A stretch of 14,881 bases of DNA from Baffinella frigidus (taxonomy: Eukaryota; Cryptophyceae; Cryptomonadales; Baffinellaceae). The notes beneath the pieces are model-generated. The model worked only from the letters and a program-made list of their open reading frames with translations, made no database searches and was not told the DNA's origin. Made by a program: the position numbers and the translations under genes. Each line of letters opens with the position of its first letter. Positions within the stretch are counted from its first letter, which is position 1. Below, piece by piece: positions 1-7,220 of the stretch. Location of the stretch: positions 713,541 through 728,421 of the forward strand of contig MU646385.1 in NCBI GenBank assembly GCA_026770585.1, in the 5' to 3' direction.

Positions 1-329
1 GCAACGACCTTTTTTTCGAACCCTAAAAATCATGTGCCCATATTCTCATAGACGGCTCCAAACATCAAGAGGAAACGACGCAATTCAGGACGTGAAGATC
101 TCTAAAAGGATTGTATATCCAGCTTATAAATAGCCTGTACAAGTCCCTATAACCCAGGGCCTTTAAAAGCTTAGGGACTTCCCCCCCCGGGCGCGGGGAA
201 CATCAGGAGGAGAGGTTTTTAGTGTCGTTTTTGGCAGTCGAGGAAAAAGGTTTTTTTTGAAATTTGAAAATTAATTTGAATGCACTTTTCATGACCGTTC
301 CGGCCGGAAAATCACGATACGCCGTTTTC

Positions 330-357
330 GATGCGCCGTCTTCGAAGACGGCGTATC
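330..357. repeat. 28-base palindrome centred on TTCGAA
   Basis: The two halves are complementary out to 330 and 357, with one G-T wobble pair (333/354). The core GCCGTCTTCGAAGACGGC is a perfect 18-base palindrome. The related string ATACGCCGT just before it (318-326) suggests a local duplication. It would extrude as a cruciform, or fold as a hairpin if transcribed. It could be part of a small foldback element or a regulatory palindrome; the sequence does not decide. Confidence 0.7.
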
Positions 358-600
358 TTGGCTCATCCTACGCTAGGATGAAGCGCCTTCCCAGCGAAAT
401 ACGCCTTCTTCGTTGACCCAGAGGGACGCTACTTTATTATTTGACCTTCTTGATCAAAAATGCCCTAGATTTGTTTTTTTTACGCAGGTCACGAACTGGG
501 GGCTTAGAGGGCTGCGTGGGATTCACCGAGCTGGCGATTTTGGTCGTTTTTACCACACATTTTACACAGAATGGGTCGTAATTAAAATGTTTTTTTTATG

Positions 601-645
601 CTGACGATAATCGGCGATTATCGTCAGGGCGATTGATAATCGCCC
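601..645. repeat. Two adjacent perfect hairpins upstream of the RWP-RK gene
   Basis: The first hairpin has 12-bp arms CTGACGATAATC (601-612) and their complement (616-627) around loop GGC. The second has 8-bp arms GGGCGATT (627-634) and AATCGCCC (638-645) around loop GAT. They share base 627, and both carry a GATAATCG/CGATTATC-like core, so they may come from one duplicated palindrome. They end 163 bases before the RWP-RK start codon, so they could lie in its promoter or 5' leader. No terminator role is implied in a eukaryote. Confidence 0.7.
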
Positions 646-807
646 CCGCCACCCCTTGACCCCTCTCAAAGATTCCAAAATCAGAGGACCCAACCCATCA
701 AACACAGCTCGAAAAGCTTGACACGCTCCCAAGCCTCCTCCGCCAAGCCACCCGCCCCGTTCCTCGCGCTCGCTTTCGCCCTCCGCGCGACCTCCACAAG
801 CTCAAGA

Positions 808-1491
808 ATGTGCGGCCCGAATTTCAACCTCAAGGCTGCGGCCAACAACGGAGCCTCGTGGCTCGCACACAACGAGTCGCCTGGCATGAAGCCCAACGAG
901 TCTGCTGGCAAGAAGCCCACTTCCCGCGTCATCTTCCCGCGCCGCAAGGCCGGCGAAAACTACCTGTCCGCGCGCCCCGTCAAGGTCACTCGCCAGATGC
1001 TCGAGTCTCTGACGCACCTCCCCCTTCCGAACGCTTGCAAGAAGCTCGGTCTGTGTCCGACCACCTTCAAGAAGGCCTGCCGCCGCGAAGGCATCATCAC
1101 ATGGCCATACAAGCGCGGCTGCGCTCAGGAGGAGCGCGCCAACAACGCCATGAGCGCCATCATGATCCCGGAGCCTTCCTTCGCATCATCCTCTTCGCAT
1201 TCCGAGGGCGACTACACCCCATCCTCCTCCCCAGACGAGTCCTCCGACGCCGCGCCGCAGTCGCCGTGCTCCCCCTCGCCCCGCTCCTCCTCGCCGTGCT
1301 CCACCACCACCGCGGAGGAGCCTACCTACACCGACGAGGAGGACGCACGGGCGTGCGCGGACGTGGACTTCCTCGACGTGGACTTCGATCAGGGCTTTTT
1401 TTCGGAATTCGAGTACCTCCGGGACACCTCCATGTTCGACGAGGAGGACTCGGCCTTCCTCCGCATGACGGGCTGGGACGCCCCCATCTGA
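808..1491 (+). CDS. RWP-RK domain transcription factor, short divergent form
   Basis: Predicted protein of 227 residues, intronless. Residues about 58-104 match an RWP-RK DNA-binding domain: a basic lead-in, then HLPLPNACKKLGLCPTTFKK, then CRREGI and the signature region TWPYKRG. The helix-forming PLPNACKKLGLCPTTFKKACR section is typical of the family. The signature itself is degenerate: canonical RWPxRK reads TWPYKR here, so the first arginine is threonine and the final RK is swapped to KR. Residues about 115-190 are Ser/Pro-rich. The last 35 or so are acidic with regularly spaced Phe/Tyr/Leu, which resembles an activation domain (inference). There is no PB1 domain or GAF-like region, so it is an RKD-like short member rather than a NIN/NLP type. 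Family members are nuclear regulators, often of nitrogen response or sexual/gametophyte development; the target here is unknown. The ATG at 808 has A at -3. The frame stays open upstream to about 718, so a longer N-terminus or an upstream exon is possible. Confidence 0.85.
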   Translation: MCGPNFNLKAAANNGASWLAHNESPGMKPNESAGKKPTSRVIFPRRKAGENYLSARPVKVTRQMLESLTHLPLPNACKKLGLCPTTFKKACRREGIITWPYKRGCAQEERANNAMSAIMIPEPSFASSSSHSEGDYTPSSSPDESSDAAPQSPCSPSPRSSSPCSTTTAEEPTYTDEEDARACADVDFLDVDFDQGFFSEFEYLRDTSMFDEEDSAFLRMTGWDAPI

Positions 1492-1595
1492 ACGCCGTGA
1501 GCGTCGCCGCGCTTGCGCGAGTGTATACTGGGCTTAGGGTGCGCGCTCTGCTGTGAGCAAGCGCTGCCGTTTTTTAATATCTCCTGTTTGGAAGC

Positions 1596-1601
1596 AATAA
1601 A
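1596..1601 (+). promoter_or_regulatory. Possible polyadenylation signal of the RWP-RK gene
   Basis: An AATAAA hexamer lies 105 bases after the RWP-RK stop codon, preceded by a T-rich stretch (1570-1590). The position suits a 3' processing signal. Many algal lineages do not use AATAAA strictly, so this rests on position only. Confidence 0.35.
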
Positions 1602-1723
1602 TCTTCCCCGACGAATCGTGCGTGGTGGCCAGCTTCGCTCCCTCTCTCCTGCGTGAGTTTTGTGCATGCAATGTCACAACAGCTCTCGAGCCTGGGCTCG
1701 CTAAATGCAACCCATCACACCAC

Positions 1724-1828
1724 TATCCCTCAAGTGGCGGGGGGGTCAAAATTGACCCCCAAGAGGTCCTAGGCAGGTCCTAGGGCCCTACCGTAGGGCG
1801 TATGAGCCTACTCGCCACTGCAGGGATA
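1724..1828 (+). repeat. Left arm of 105-bp inverted repeat pair (foldback element)
   Basis: This arm matches the reverse complement of 2359-2463 over its full length. The best conserved part (about 1765-1820) reads AGAGGTCCTAGGCAGGTCCT and then continues through the GGGCGTATGAGCCTACTCGC segment. The outer end TATCCCTCAAGTGGCG equals the inner end in inverted form, so each arm is itself a partial palindrome: AGTGGCG near one end, CGCCACT near the other. Together the arms enclose about 530 bp. Confidence 0.8.
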
Positions 1829-1996
1829 CGTTTTCGGGTACCTCGCGGCCGTATTGAGACCCTCGTGGAGGCCAGGGGCGCAAAGCACTAGGCAGCGCCG
1901 CGGTAGGGCCAAGTCCCGTAGCGGTGAACCTAGAGTAAATCCACTGAATCGAGACGTTTAGCCACTAGGGCCGTGTTAGGGCCAGGCCCCCTCCGT

Positions 1997-2161
1997 GGGG
2001 TACCTCGCTCATAAGAAACCGCCCCCCCCCCAGGACCCTACAGTAGGAACATGCCTAGGGCCCTACGGTGGTCCTGGGGGGGGGCGTTACAGTAGGAACA
2101 TGTCTAGGGCCTTATGGTGGTCCTAGGGGGGAGGGGGGGGGTCTTATGAGAGAGATACCCC
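1997..2161. repeat. Nested foldback element, TACCTCGCTCATAAGA family, copy 1
   Basis: The element begins GGGGTACCTCGCTCATAAGA (1997-2016) and ends with an imperfect inverse (2142-2161, TCTTATGAGAGAGATACCCC). The interior holds two direct copies of a unit running from CAGTAGGAACATG through CTAGGGCC to GGTGGTCCT, separated by long G/C homopolymers. It is the same family as 6261-6385, which has one internal unit instead of two. It sits inside the larger 105-bp-arm foldback. It has no coding capacity and looks MITE-like. Confidence 0.75.
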
Positions 2162-2208
2162 TGTAGGGTGGGACAGTCGTCCCCTCCGTGGGGACCGGCG
2201 GGGCCTGG

Positions 2209-2334
2209 TGCTCTAAATCAGCAGGACCTTCTAGTCAACTCTTCTTTCGTCCTTAATTTCGAGTAACCCCTGTAGTTAGCCCTGCAGGGGACACGCGCCA
2301 GGAGTTCTTGGAACCAAGTTCCTGATTTAGAGCA
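2209..2334. repeat. Inner inverted repeat TGCTCTAAATCAG
   Basis: TGCTCTAAATCAG at 2209-2221 is the exact inverse of CTGATTTAGAGCA at 2322-2334. The enclosed ~100 bp is unremarkable. It is a third level of symmetry within the 1724-2463 foldback. Confidence 0.6.
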
Positions 2335-2358
2335 GAGTGAACTCGGTCCTGTAGGGGA

Positions 2359-2463
2359 TATCCCGTAAGTGGCGAGTAGGCTCATACGCCCTACCGCAGG
2401 GCCCTAGGACCTGCCTAGGACCTCTTGGTGGTCAGATTTAACCGCCTCGCCACTTAAGGGATA
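2359..2463 (-). repeat. Right arm of 105-bp inverted repeat pair
   Basis: Reverse complement of the arm at 1724-1828 with scattered substitutions. The block around CCTAGGACCTGCCTAGGACC is the best conserved. See the partner arm for the structure. Confidence 0.8.
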
Positions 2464-2481
2464 CGCCGGGAGTTCTTGCAC

Positions 2482-2510
2482 CGAGTTCAGCCCCTACAGG
2501 GCTGAACTCG
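2482..2510. repeat. 12-bp perfect hairpin next to the foldback
   Basis: CGAGTTCAGCCC (2482-2493) pairs with GGGCTGAACTCG (2499-2510) around the loop CTACA. GAGTTCTTG/GAACTCGG variants recur at about 2302, 2338 and 2470, so this looks like locally shuffled foldback material. Confidence 0.6.
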
Positions 2511-2548
2511 GCCCTACAGGGGATATACGCCGGGGGTTCTGTAACTTA

Positions 2549-2684
2549 ATCTCCATACAAGTATTAATTAATTGCTTTTGGCAACGAAAATTACTACACG
2601 ATTTGCTCATAAAAGTAATAGTAAAGCGTTTGTGTAGTAAATTTCGTTGCACCAAAAGCAATTAATTAATACTTGTATGGAGAT
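2549..2684. mobile_element. AT-rich foldback/MITE-like element, ~53-bp arms
   Basis: The left arm (2549-2599) and right arm (2631-2684) are near-perfect inverses. The outer 33 bases, including GTATTAATTAATTGCTTTTG, are identical; a 2-base gap and a few substitutions follow in the inner CAACGAAA..ACTACAC part. The ~30-bp centre is unpaired. The AT-rich composition contrasts with its GC-rich, G-homopolymer neighbours, which suggests insertion. No transposase is present, so it could only be non-autonomous. Confidence 0.75.
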
Positions 2685-2782
2685 GAAACTGGGGCGCACG
2701 CTTAAAATCGACTTCCAGTTGGTGTTATTTCGCCAAGATGAATACATATACAGCCAAGTGTCGTAATATGAACGCTACCCCG

Positions 2783-2845
2783 AAGTAGATTCACTTGGGC
2801 TTGCAAAGTAGATCCACTTAGGCTTGCAAAGTAGATTCACTGAGG
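2783..2845 (+). repeat. Tandem 23-bp repeat, about 2.7 units
   Basis: Units AAGTAGATTCACTTGGGCTTGCA (2783-2805) and a copy differing at two bases (2806-2828) are followed by a partial third unit from 2829. A related 36-base stretch recurs in direct orientation at 3151-3186 with about six differences, on the far side of the 2844/3114 inverted repeat. Confidence 0.75.
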
Positions 2846-3150
2846 AAGCCTCATAACCTTGCATCCGTGTGTGCCGTTAGAGGTACCCACACGCACGTGA
2901 GGTTCGGAGGAGGTCTCTTTCGAGTAAGATCACCTCGCCGTCCTCCAGTGTGGGCATCTGTAGGCTCTACGCTAGATCTCAGGGGAGGCAATCGCAAAAG
3001 TCGATTTCGACCAATTCCTCTGAATTTCCGTTAACTTTTGACGGAATGTACGGAAATCCGTGCATTCCGCCATTGGGTTGACTTGTGATTGACAACCATC
3101 ACGTCTCAAGTGGCTAAGGCCACCTACGGATGCAAGGTTACGAGGCTTCC
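2844..3150. repeat. Inverted repeat pair with 37-bp arms
   Basis: The arms 2844-2880 and 3114-3150 match in inverted orientation at 32 of 37 positions. The core is TAACCTTGCATCCGT with GGAAGCCTC beside it. The ~233-bp interior contains another hairpin (3042-3069). The flanks on both sides carry AAGTAGATNNACTTAGG units in the same orientation, so the whole may be a foldback inserted in or generated from that tandem repeat. No coding content is seen. Confidence 0.7.
3042..3069. repeat. 12-13-bp hairpin, one wobble pair
   Basis: CGGAATGTACGGA (3042-3054) pairs with TCCGTGCATTCCG (3057-3069) with a single G-T pair. It is almost a perfect palindrome. Confidence 0.6.
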
Positions 3151-3181
3151 AAAGAAGATTGACTTAGGGTTCCAAAGTAGA

Positions 3182-3254
3182 ATCACATCTAGCCCCGTTT
3201 AGGACCGTCCTAGGGGGTGGGGGCCTCTCTAGGACCATCCTAGGGGGTGGGGCG
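3182..3254 (+). repeat. Short direct repeat TAGGACCRTCCTAGGGGGTGG
   Basis: Two copies, about 3199-3219 and 3231-3251, differ at one base, and each contains the palindrome AGGACNNTCCT. This G-rich motif resembles the interior of the 1997 and 6261 foldback elements and may be debris of that family. Confidence 0.55.
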
Positions 3255-3349
3255 TGATGTTAAATTCGAGATGCCGCTGTAGGGATCAGGGTTCAGGGTT
3301 CAGAGTTGTGACGTTTGAAGGGGTTACACGGGTGTCTTCCCAGAGGGGT

Positions 3350-3481
3350 TGCCGGGGTTACTCGCAAATACACTCCAAGTCACAAGATTTCAGCTAAGTC
3401 AACCAGCTCACCTAAGTCGACTTTCCCCTGATTTCGTTTAGATGGACCCTGCCACCATGGCAGGCATTTGACTTAAGGCGC
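3350..3481 (+). repeat. 130-bp dispersed repeat, copy 1, with internal hairpin
   Basis: This segment reappears inverted at 14237-14361 with roughly 85-90% identity. The shared core includes AAATACACTCC, ACAAGATTT, AGCTAAGTCAAC, CCCCTGATTTCGTTTAGATG and CATTTGACTTAAGGCGCT. A hairpin CCTGCCA-CCA-TGGCAGG lies at 3448-3464. The other copy has the same stem size in the same place with different bases. There is no open frame of note; function unknown. Confidence 0.85.
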
Positions 3482-3573
3482 TGGTTTTCAGGGGCAGTTG
3501 ACTTAGGCGAAATGTTCTGGCTCCGAGTGAAATAAGGGCACGCAACGCCTCAAGGTCCTACGGTAGAGCTAGC

Positions 3574-3905
3574 CCAAAACCCTAAATCCTGAACCCTGAA
3601 CCCTCAAATCCTACACCCTGATCCCTCAAGTCTCAACCCTCAACATTAATCCCTAAGCCCCAAACCCCAAACCCTGAAACCTACACCCTAAACCTTAAAA
3701 CCTCAATCCTCAACCCTTAACCCTCAACCCTAAACCCTAAACCCTAAACCCTAAACCCTAAACCCTAAACCCTAAACCCTAGACCCTGAAACCCTAGGCC
3801 CTAAAACCCAAACCCTAAACCCTAAACCCTAGGCCCTAAACCCTAAACCCTAAAACCTCAACCCTAAAGGCCTAAACCCTGAATCCTAAACCCTAAACCC
3901 TCATA
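3574..3905 (+). repeat. Interstitial telomeric array (CCCTAAA orientation), tract 1
   Basis: Degenerate heptamers (CCCTGAA, CCTCAAC, CCCCAAA and similar) surround an uninterrupted CCCTAAA run at about 3729-3781. The orientation is that of a left chromosome end, yet about 3.5 kb containing a gene lie to its left. It is therefore interstitial within this window. Confidence 0.9.
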
Positions 3906-4450
3906 ACCTGTCAAGCAATCATCAGGGCTGCGGGGCCTGATAACGCTTGACCCTGTCCTCCTCCAGGGGAGGCCCCGCTTGTCGAGAGGACTCGAGACAA
4001 GCGAGAGAAGAGGCCCTTTATTAATACGATCGTTAAGGCACGACAGCGTCAAGCTTCACAAGGGGATACAAGAGGTGCATGGGCTGTACGGGGCGCTAGC
4101 CCGAGAACCCCGAAGGGTTCAGGTACGGAGGAGAGCACCACCTCGTCGTGGTTCAGGTATCTACTTAAAGGTCCAAGCTGCGCAGGAAGCGCTCGGAGCA
4201 CTGCAGAAAGGGGCAGGGAGTTCCACGAAGAGGGGTCTGTAGCAGCAGCAGCAGTAGCGAAGCTGAAAGCAAGGCAGCAGATCACACCAAAGGCGAGAAG
4301 CAGGTCAGGAGGAGATCATTGTTCTTACCCAAAATCCCGTCACAGCTTCCCGAGAGGGGATCCTCCCTCTTACCCCTCTTTTACATGGCGAACTAGAAGG
4401 GCTCAAAGCACAACCTCATAACCTGAGGAAGACCACCTTGACACTCTCAA
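3906..4450. other. Unique island between two telomeric arrays
   Basis: This ~540-bp non-telomeric segment has a different composition. It starts with a hairpin-rich stretch: GTCAAGC (about 3909-3915) can pair with GCTTGAC (3945-3951), with ATCAGG/CCTGAT inside. CGCTTGTCGAG (3976-3986) nearly inverts with CTCGAGACAAGCG (3989-4001). A short CAG run (about 4232-4246) follows. An open frame from about 3979 to 4242 lacks an ATG at its beginning and resembles no family I know. The island may be an insertion or an old subtelomeric segment. Confidence 0.5.
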
Positions 4451-5500
4451 ACCTACACCCTAAACCCAAAACCCTAAACCCTACACCCTGACAACCCCAA
4501 CCCCCATCCCTAAACCCTACATGCTAAACCCTAAAACTGAACCCTACACCCTAAAACTGAACCCAAAACCCTAAACCCTAAACCCTAAACTCTCAACCCT
4601 AAACCCTGATACCTGATACCTACACCCCAAACCCCACACCCTAAACCCTTAACCCTGAACCCGAAACCTTCAACCCTGAACCCTGAACCCTAAACCCTAA
4701 ACCCTAAAACTTTAAACCTGAACCCTAAACCCTGAACCCTAAACCCTGAATCCTACATCCTAAACACTAATCCCCAAAACCTCAACCCTCAACCCTCAAC
4801 CCTTAACCCCAGGCCCTAAACCCTAAACCCTAAACCCTAAACACTACACCCTACACCCTAAACCCTGAATCCTGAACCCTAAACCCTACACCCTAAACCC
4901 TAAACCCTAAACCCTAAACCCTGAACCCTAAACCCTAAACTCTAAACCCTAAACCCTGAAAACGAAACCCGAAACCCAACCCCTAAACCCTCAACCCTCA
5001 ACTCTGAACCCTAAACCCTGAACCATAAACCCTGTACTCTACACACCGAACACTACACCCTACTCCCTAGACTCTCAACCCTAAACCCTCAACCTTAAAC
5101 CCTAAACCCTGTACCCTGTACCCTGTACCCTGAACCCTGAACCCTGAACCCTCAAACCTACACCCTACACCCCAAAACCTAAAACCCAAACCCTAAACCC
5201 TGAACCCTAAACCCTAAACTCTGAACCCTCCAGGACCTGAACCCTTAACCCTCAACCCTAAACCCTAAACCCTAAACCCTAAACCCTAAACCCTAAACCC
5301 TAAACCCTAAACCCTAAACCCTAAACCCTGAAACCTAAACCCTAAACCCTAAACCCTAAACCCTGAACCTTAAACCCTAAACCCTAAACCCTAAACCCTA
5401 AACCCTAAAACCTCATTCCTCATCCCTAATCCCTACCCCCTAAACCCAAAACTCTGAACCAAAACCTTGAACCCTAATCCCTAAACCATGAACTAAGCGT
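4451..5500 (+). repeat. Interstitial telomeric array (CCCTAAA orientation), tract 2
   Basis: This is the longest array, about 1.05 kb. Pure CCCTAAA runs occur at about 5252-5328 and 5380-5408, with many variant heptamers between (CCCTGAA, CCCTCAA, CCCTACA, CCCTGTA). CCCTGTA is repeated three times in succession near 5107-5128, so local unit amplification is visible. Confidence 0.92.
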
Positions 5501-5510
5501 AACCCTACAT

Positions 5511-6030
5511 CCCATCCCCATGCTAGACTCAGCCCTAAATCCATTATTTTAATAGGTTTGTCAGTGTAGTTAGCCACGGGGGAAAAATGAAACAATGCCG
5601 AAAGTTAATGAAACAATGCCGAAAGTCGATGCTGGCACCTAACCGTCAAATGTTACAATTGTTTAGCGCGTTTCGCGGCGAACAGATATGAAAACTGCGC
5701 CAGCCTAACAGGTCAGGACACGCTCCGGCCCTAGGAGTGAGATAAAATACACGTATTTCAGGTTGAAACCACCATGAATTCCCTGCCGTGAAGGTCTTGG
5801 GATCCTACGGAGATCCCTACGACAGACTGGGCGGGGTATAACATGGACCGATCATAGTCTGGTAAGGGCACGGGTTAGGCAATAACGGAGAAACCTCTTG
5901 AATGAATTCAGTAATCAATAATCCGTAGGACTCGCGCGTGTGGACACCAACCGACCCTGCGGGGGTTCTGAGCTCCTAGAAAGAGGCGGTGGGGTTGTGA
6001 TTCGCTCGAGCGACGAGAGTGAATTGTATG
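5511..6030. other. Intergenic stretch, no gene recognised
   Basis: All frames are broken frequently. A 21-bp direct repeat, AATGAAACAATGCCGAAAGT plus one base, occurs twice (5586-5606 and 5607-5627). GATCCTACGGAGATC and GAATTC-containing short palindromes are present. I considered rRNA or organellar fragments but found no diagnostic conserved segment. Confidence 0.45.
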
Positions 6031-6038
6031 AGGACACT

Positions 6039-6062
6039 TACAGGGGTACCTCGCTCATAAGA
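6039..6062 (+). repeat. Half-copy of TACCTCGCTCATAAGA foldback end
   Basis: TACAGGGGTACCTCGCTCATAAGA matches the terminal repeat of the 6261-6385 element (one mismatch in the core compared with its left end). No matching inverse end follows within 200 bp. It is therefore a solo end, or the left boundary of a larger composite that ends at 6385. Confidence 0.65.
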
Positions 6063-6260
6063 CAGATCGAGAACACTTGCACTCAATGATCGTACCGTGA
6101 GAGAAATAACTCGAAGCGGGTCCATGTACATATCTCCAGTCCAAAAGCGACGTTGTGTGTCTGTGAGAGAGGCGTGCATTACTACCAACACGGCCGCCAT
6201 GTATGCACACCCCCACCGAGGTTGCGTCTGAGCAGGGGGGGCGAGAGAGGTCATGTGCGC

Positions 6261-6385
6261 TGTACAGAAGTACCTCGCGCATAAGAAACCACCTCCTCCT
6301 AGGACCCTACAGCAGGCCTATGTCTAGGGCCCAACGGTGGTCCCTAGGGGGGGGCGCTTTCTTATGAGCGAGGTACCCCTGTACA
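6261..6385. mobile_element. 125-bp foldback element, TACCTCGCTCATAAGA family, copy 2
   Basis: The 28-bp terminal inverted repeats, 6261-6288 and 6358-6385, differ at three positions. The interior contains CTAGGACCCTACAG, TATGTCTAGGGCC and GGTGGTCC blocks homologous to the 1997-2161 element. It is MITE-sized and non-coding. The flanks do not show a clear target duplication. Confidence 0.75.
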
Positions 6386-6523
6386 CGTTGTGTGTTGGGC
6401 CGCGCACAAAGCCACGCACCGCAGCCTGAGGCGAGGCAAGTACAAGTTCAGGCGATGTTTCTAGGGTAAGCCCTCTTACGCGTTTACTGAAAGACTTAGG
6501 CCCTGAGGCTTGCGCGCGGCCTC

Positions 6524-6602
6524 AAAGGAAGCATCGCCTTTCTACAGAACAAGTTCCAGTGTCCGCCTATGTTGGGAGCTCGAAGAACCTAAAGGACCTA
6601 AA
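6524..6602 (+). repeat. Left arm of 79-bp inverted repeat around the telomeric block
   Basis: Base-for-base alignment with the reverse complement of 8698-8776 gives 79 columns without gaps and about 11-12 mismatches. Shared strings include AAAGGAAGCAT, GTGTCCGCCTAT, TTGGGAG and ACCTAAAGGACCTAAA. The inner end CCTAAAGGACCTAAA is the inverse of the TTTAGGTCCTTTAGG motif that also begins the repeat blocks at 10990 and 11670. The arms and those blocks may therefore be distant relatives. Confidence 0.85.
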
Positions 6603-6613
6603 TGGAAAAGGAC

Positions 6614-7219
6614 CTAAAGGACCTCGCCCCCACTGATGCCCATCACCTCCTCAACCCCACCACGCCCCGCCCATTGTCGCATCATCCTCGCCCTGTCCAG
6701 CAGCTTGCTGTGCCCGCCCCACTCTCCCCATCCCCTACCCCGAGCCGCCCCCGGCCCCCTGCTCTCCCAGACTCTTCTCCCAGACTCTTCTCCGCTCCGC
6801 CCCGCCCTCCCGCCCCACCTCCTCCTCCGCGCCTGCACCGCGCCGTCCGGGAAGAGGCGCACCACCGCGCGCAGCCTGATGCTCCAGTCCGCGCGCGTCG
6901 TCTGCGTCTTCTCCTCCGCCGTCGGCGTGAAGTGCTCGCCCCAACAAGAAAAAATCGTGAAGTCTTTCTCGATCGGATGTGTGGCTCTTCCCATTTCGAA
7001 GACTTGGCGGAGGATCTTGTCGTGCTTGTCGATGATGGAGAACGTCGCGTGAATTTTGCACTTGGCCCGCCCCTGAACCATGATCCCGATGAAGTGCGAG
7101 TGTGCGGGTCTTGAGCTGGGCTTCATGATTAATTTCCCCGTCACTTCCTCCCCGAAGTGGTGCGTGAAAGAGTTGCATTCGCCCTGCCCCCAGCCGTCGA
7201 CGCGCCAGTTGAAACACAT
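6614..7219 (-). CDS. Unrecognised gene or gene fragment with weak MATH/TRAF-like core
   Basis: Open frame of 201 residues, first Met at 7219. Residues 1-126 have ordinary protein composition and alternating beta-strand-like segments (IHATFSIIDKHDKI, EKDFTIFSCWGEHFTP, WSIRLRAVVRLFPDG). The order and spacing loosely resemble a MATH/TRAF-type beta sandwich with a WG-F segment. This is a tentative reading from pattern only. Residues about 127-201 turn abruptly Gly/Arg-rich and low-complexity, and the stop lies in an AAGGACCTAAA-type repeat (positions 6614-6616). The real protein may therefore end, or be spliced, near residue 126. Upstream, telomeric TTTAGGG repeats begin within about six bases of the ATG, leaving no ordinary promoter. 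This suggests a gene cut by the telomeric array. The opposite strand is also open (6602-7114), but only as Pro/Arg low complexity. Confidence 0.4.
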   Translation of the reverse strand: MCFNWRVDGWGQGECNSFTHHFGEEVTGKLIMKPSSRPAHSHFIGIMVQGRAKCKIHATFSIIDKHDKILRQVFEMGRATHPIEKDFTIFSCWGEHFTPTAEEKTQTTRADWSIRLRAVVRLFPDGAVQARRRRWGGRAGRSGEESGRRVWESRGPGAARGRGWGEWGGHSKLLDRARMMRQWAGRGGVEEVMGISGGEVL

Positions 7220-7220
7220 C

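Larger units (their letters stand above)
1..660. other. AT-rich upstream region with clustered hairpins, no gene
   Basis: No convincing coding sequence is seen. The region is AT-rich with poly-T runs. It contains a near-perfect 28-base palindrome at 330-357, a 7-bp hairpin at 364-380 and a double hairpin at 601-645. A TATA-like CTTATAAATAG lies at about 121-131, but no gene follows closely. The open stretch 413-604 has the composition of non-coding DNA and no recognisable motif. Confidence 0.6.

Noticed and set aside
681-1017. Minus-strand frames opposite the start of the RWP-RK gene
   Set aside because: Shadows caused by GC-rich codon use; no motif, and they overlap the real gene antisense.
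810-1556. 248-residue frame overlapping the RWP-RK gene
   Set aside because: Arg/His/Leu-rich shadow in another frame of a GC-rich gene; the RWP-RK domain lies in the other frame.
2024-2141. Long G and C homopolymers as a functional G-quadruplex cluster
   Set aside because: They fall within foldback arms and homopolymer lengths are prone to sequencing error; not enough to claim a regulatory role.
3574-5500. CRISPR array
   Set aside because: Repeat period is 7 bases without spacers; these are telomeric heptamers.
5640-5960. Possible rRNA or organellar DNA fragment
   Set aside because: Text looked non-coding and structured, but no universally conserved rRNA segment could be recognised.
6602-7114. 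170-residue plus-strand frame
   Set aside because: Pro/Arg/Ser low complexity; the minus strand over 6830-7219 has far better protein composition.
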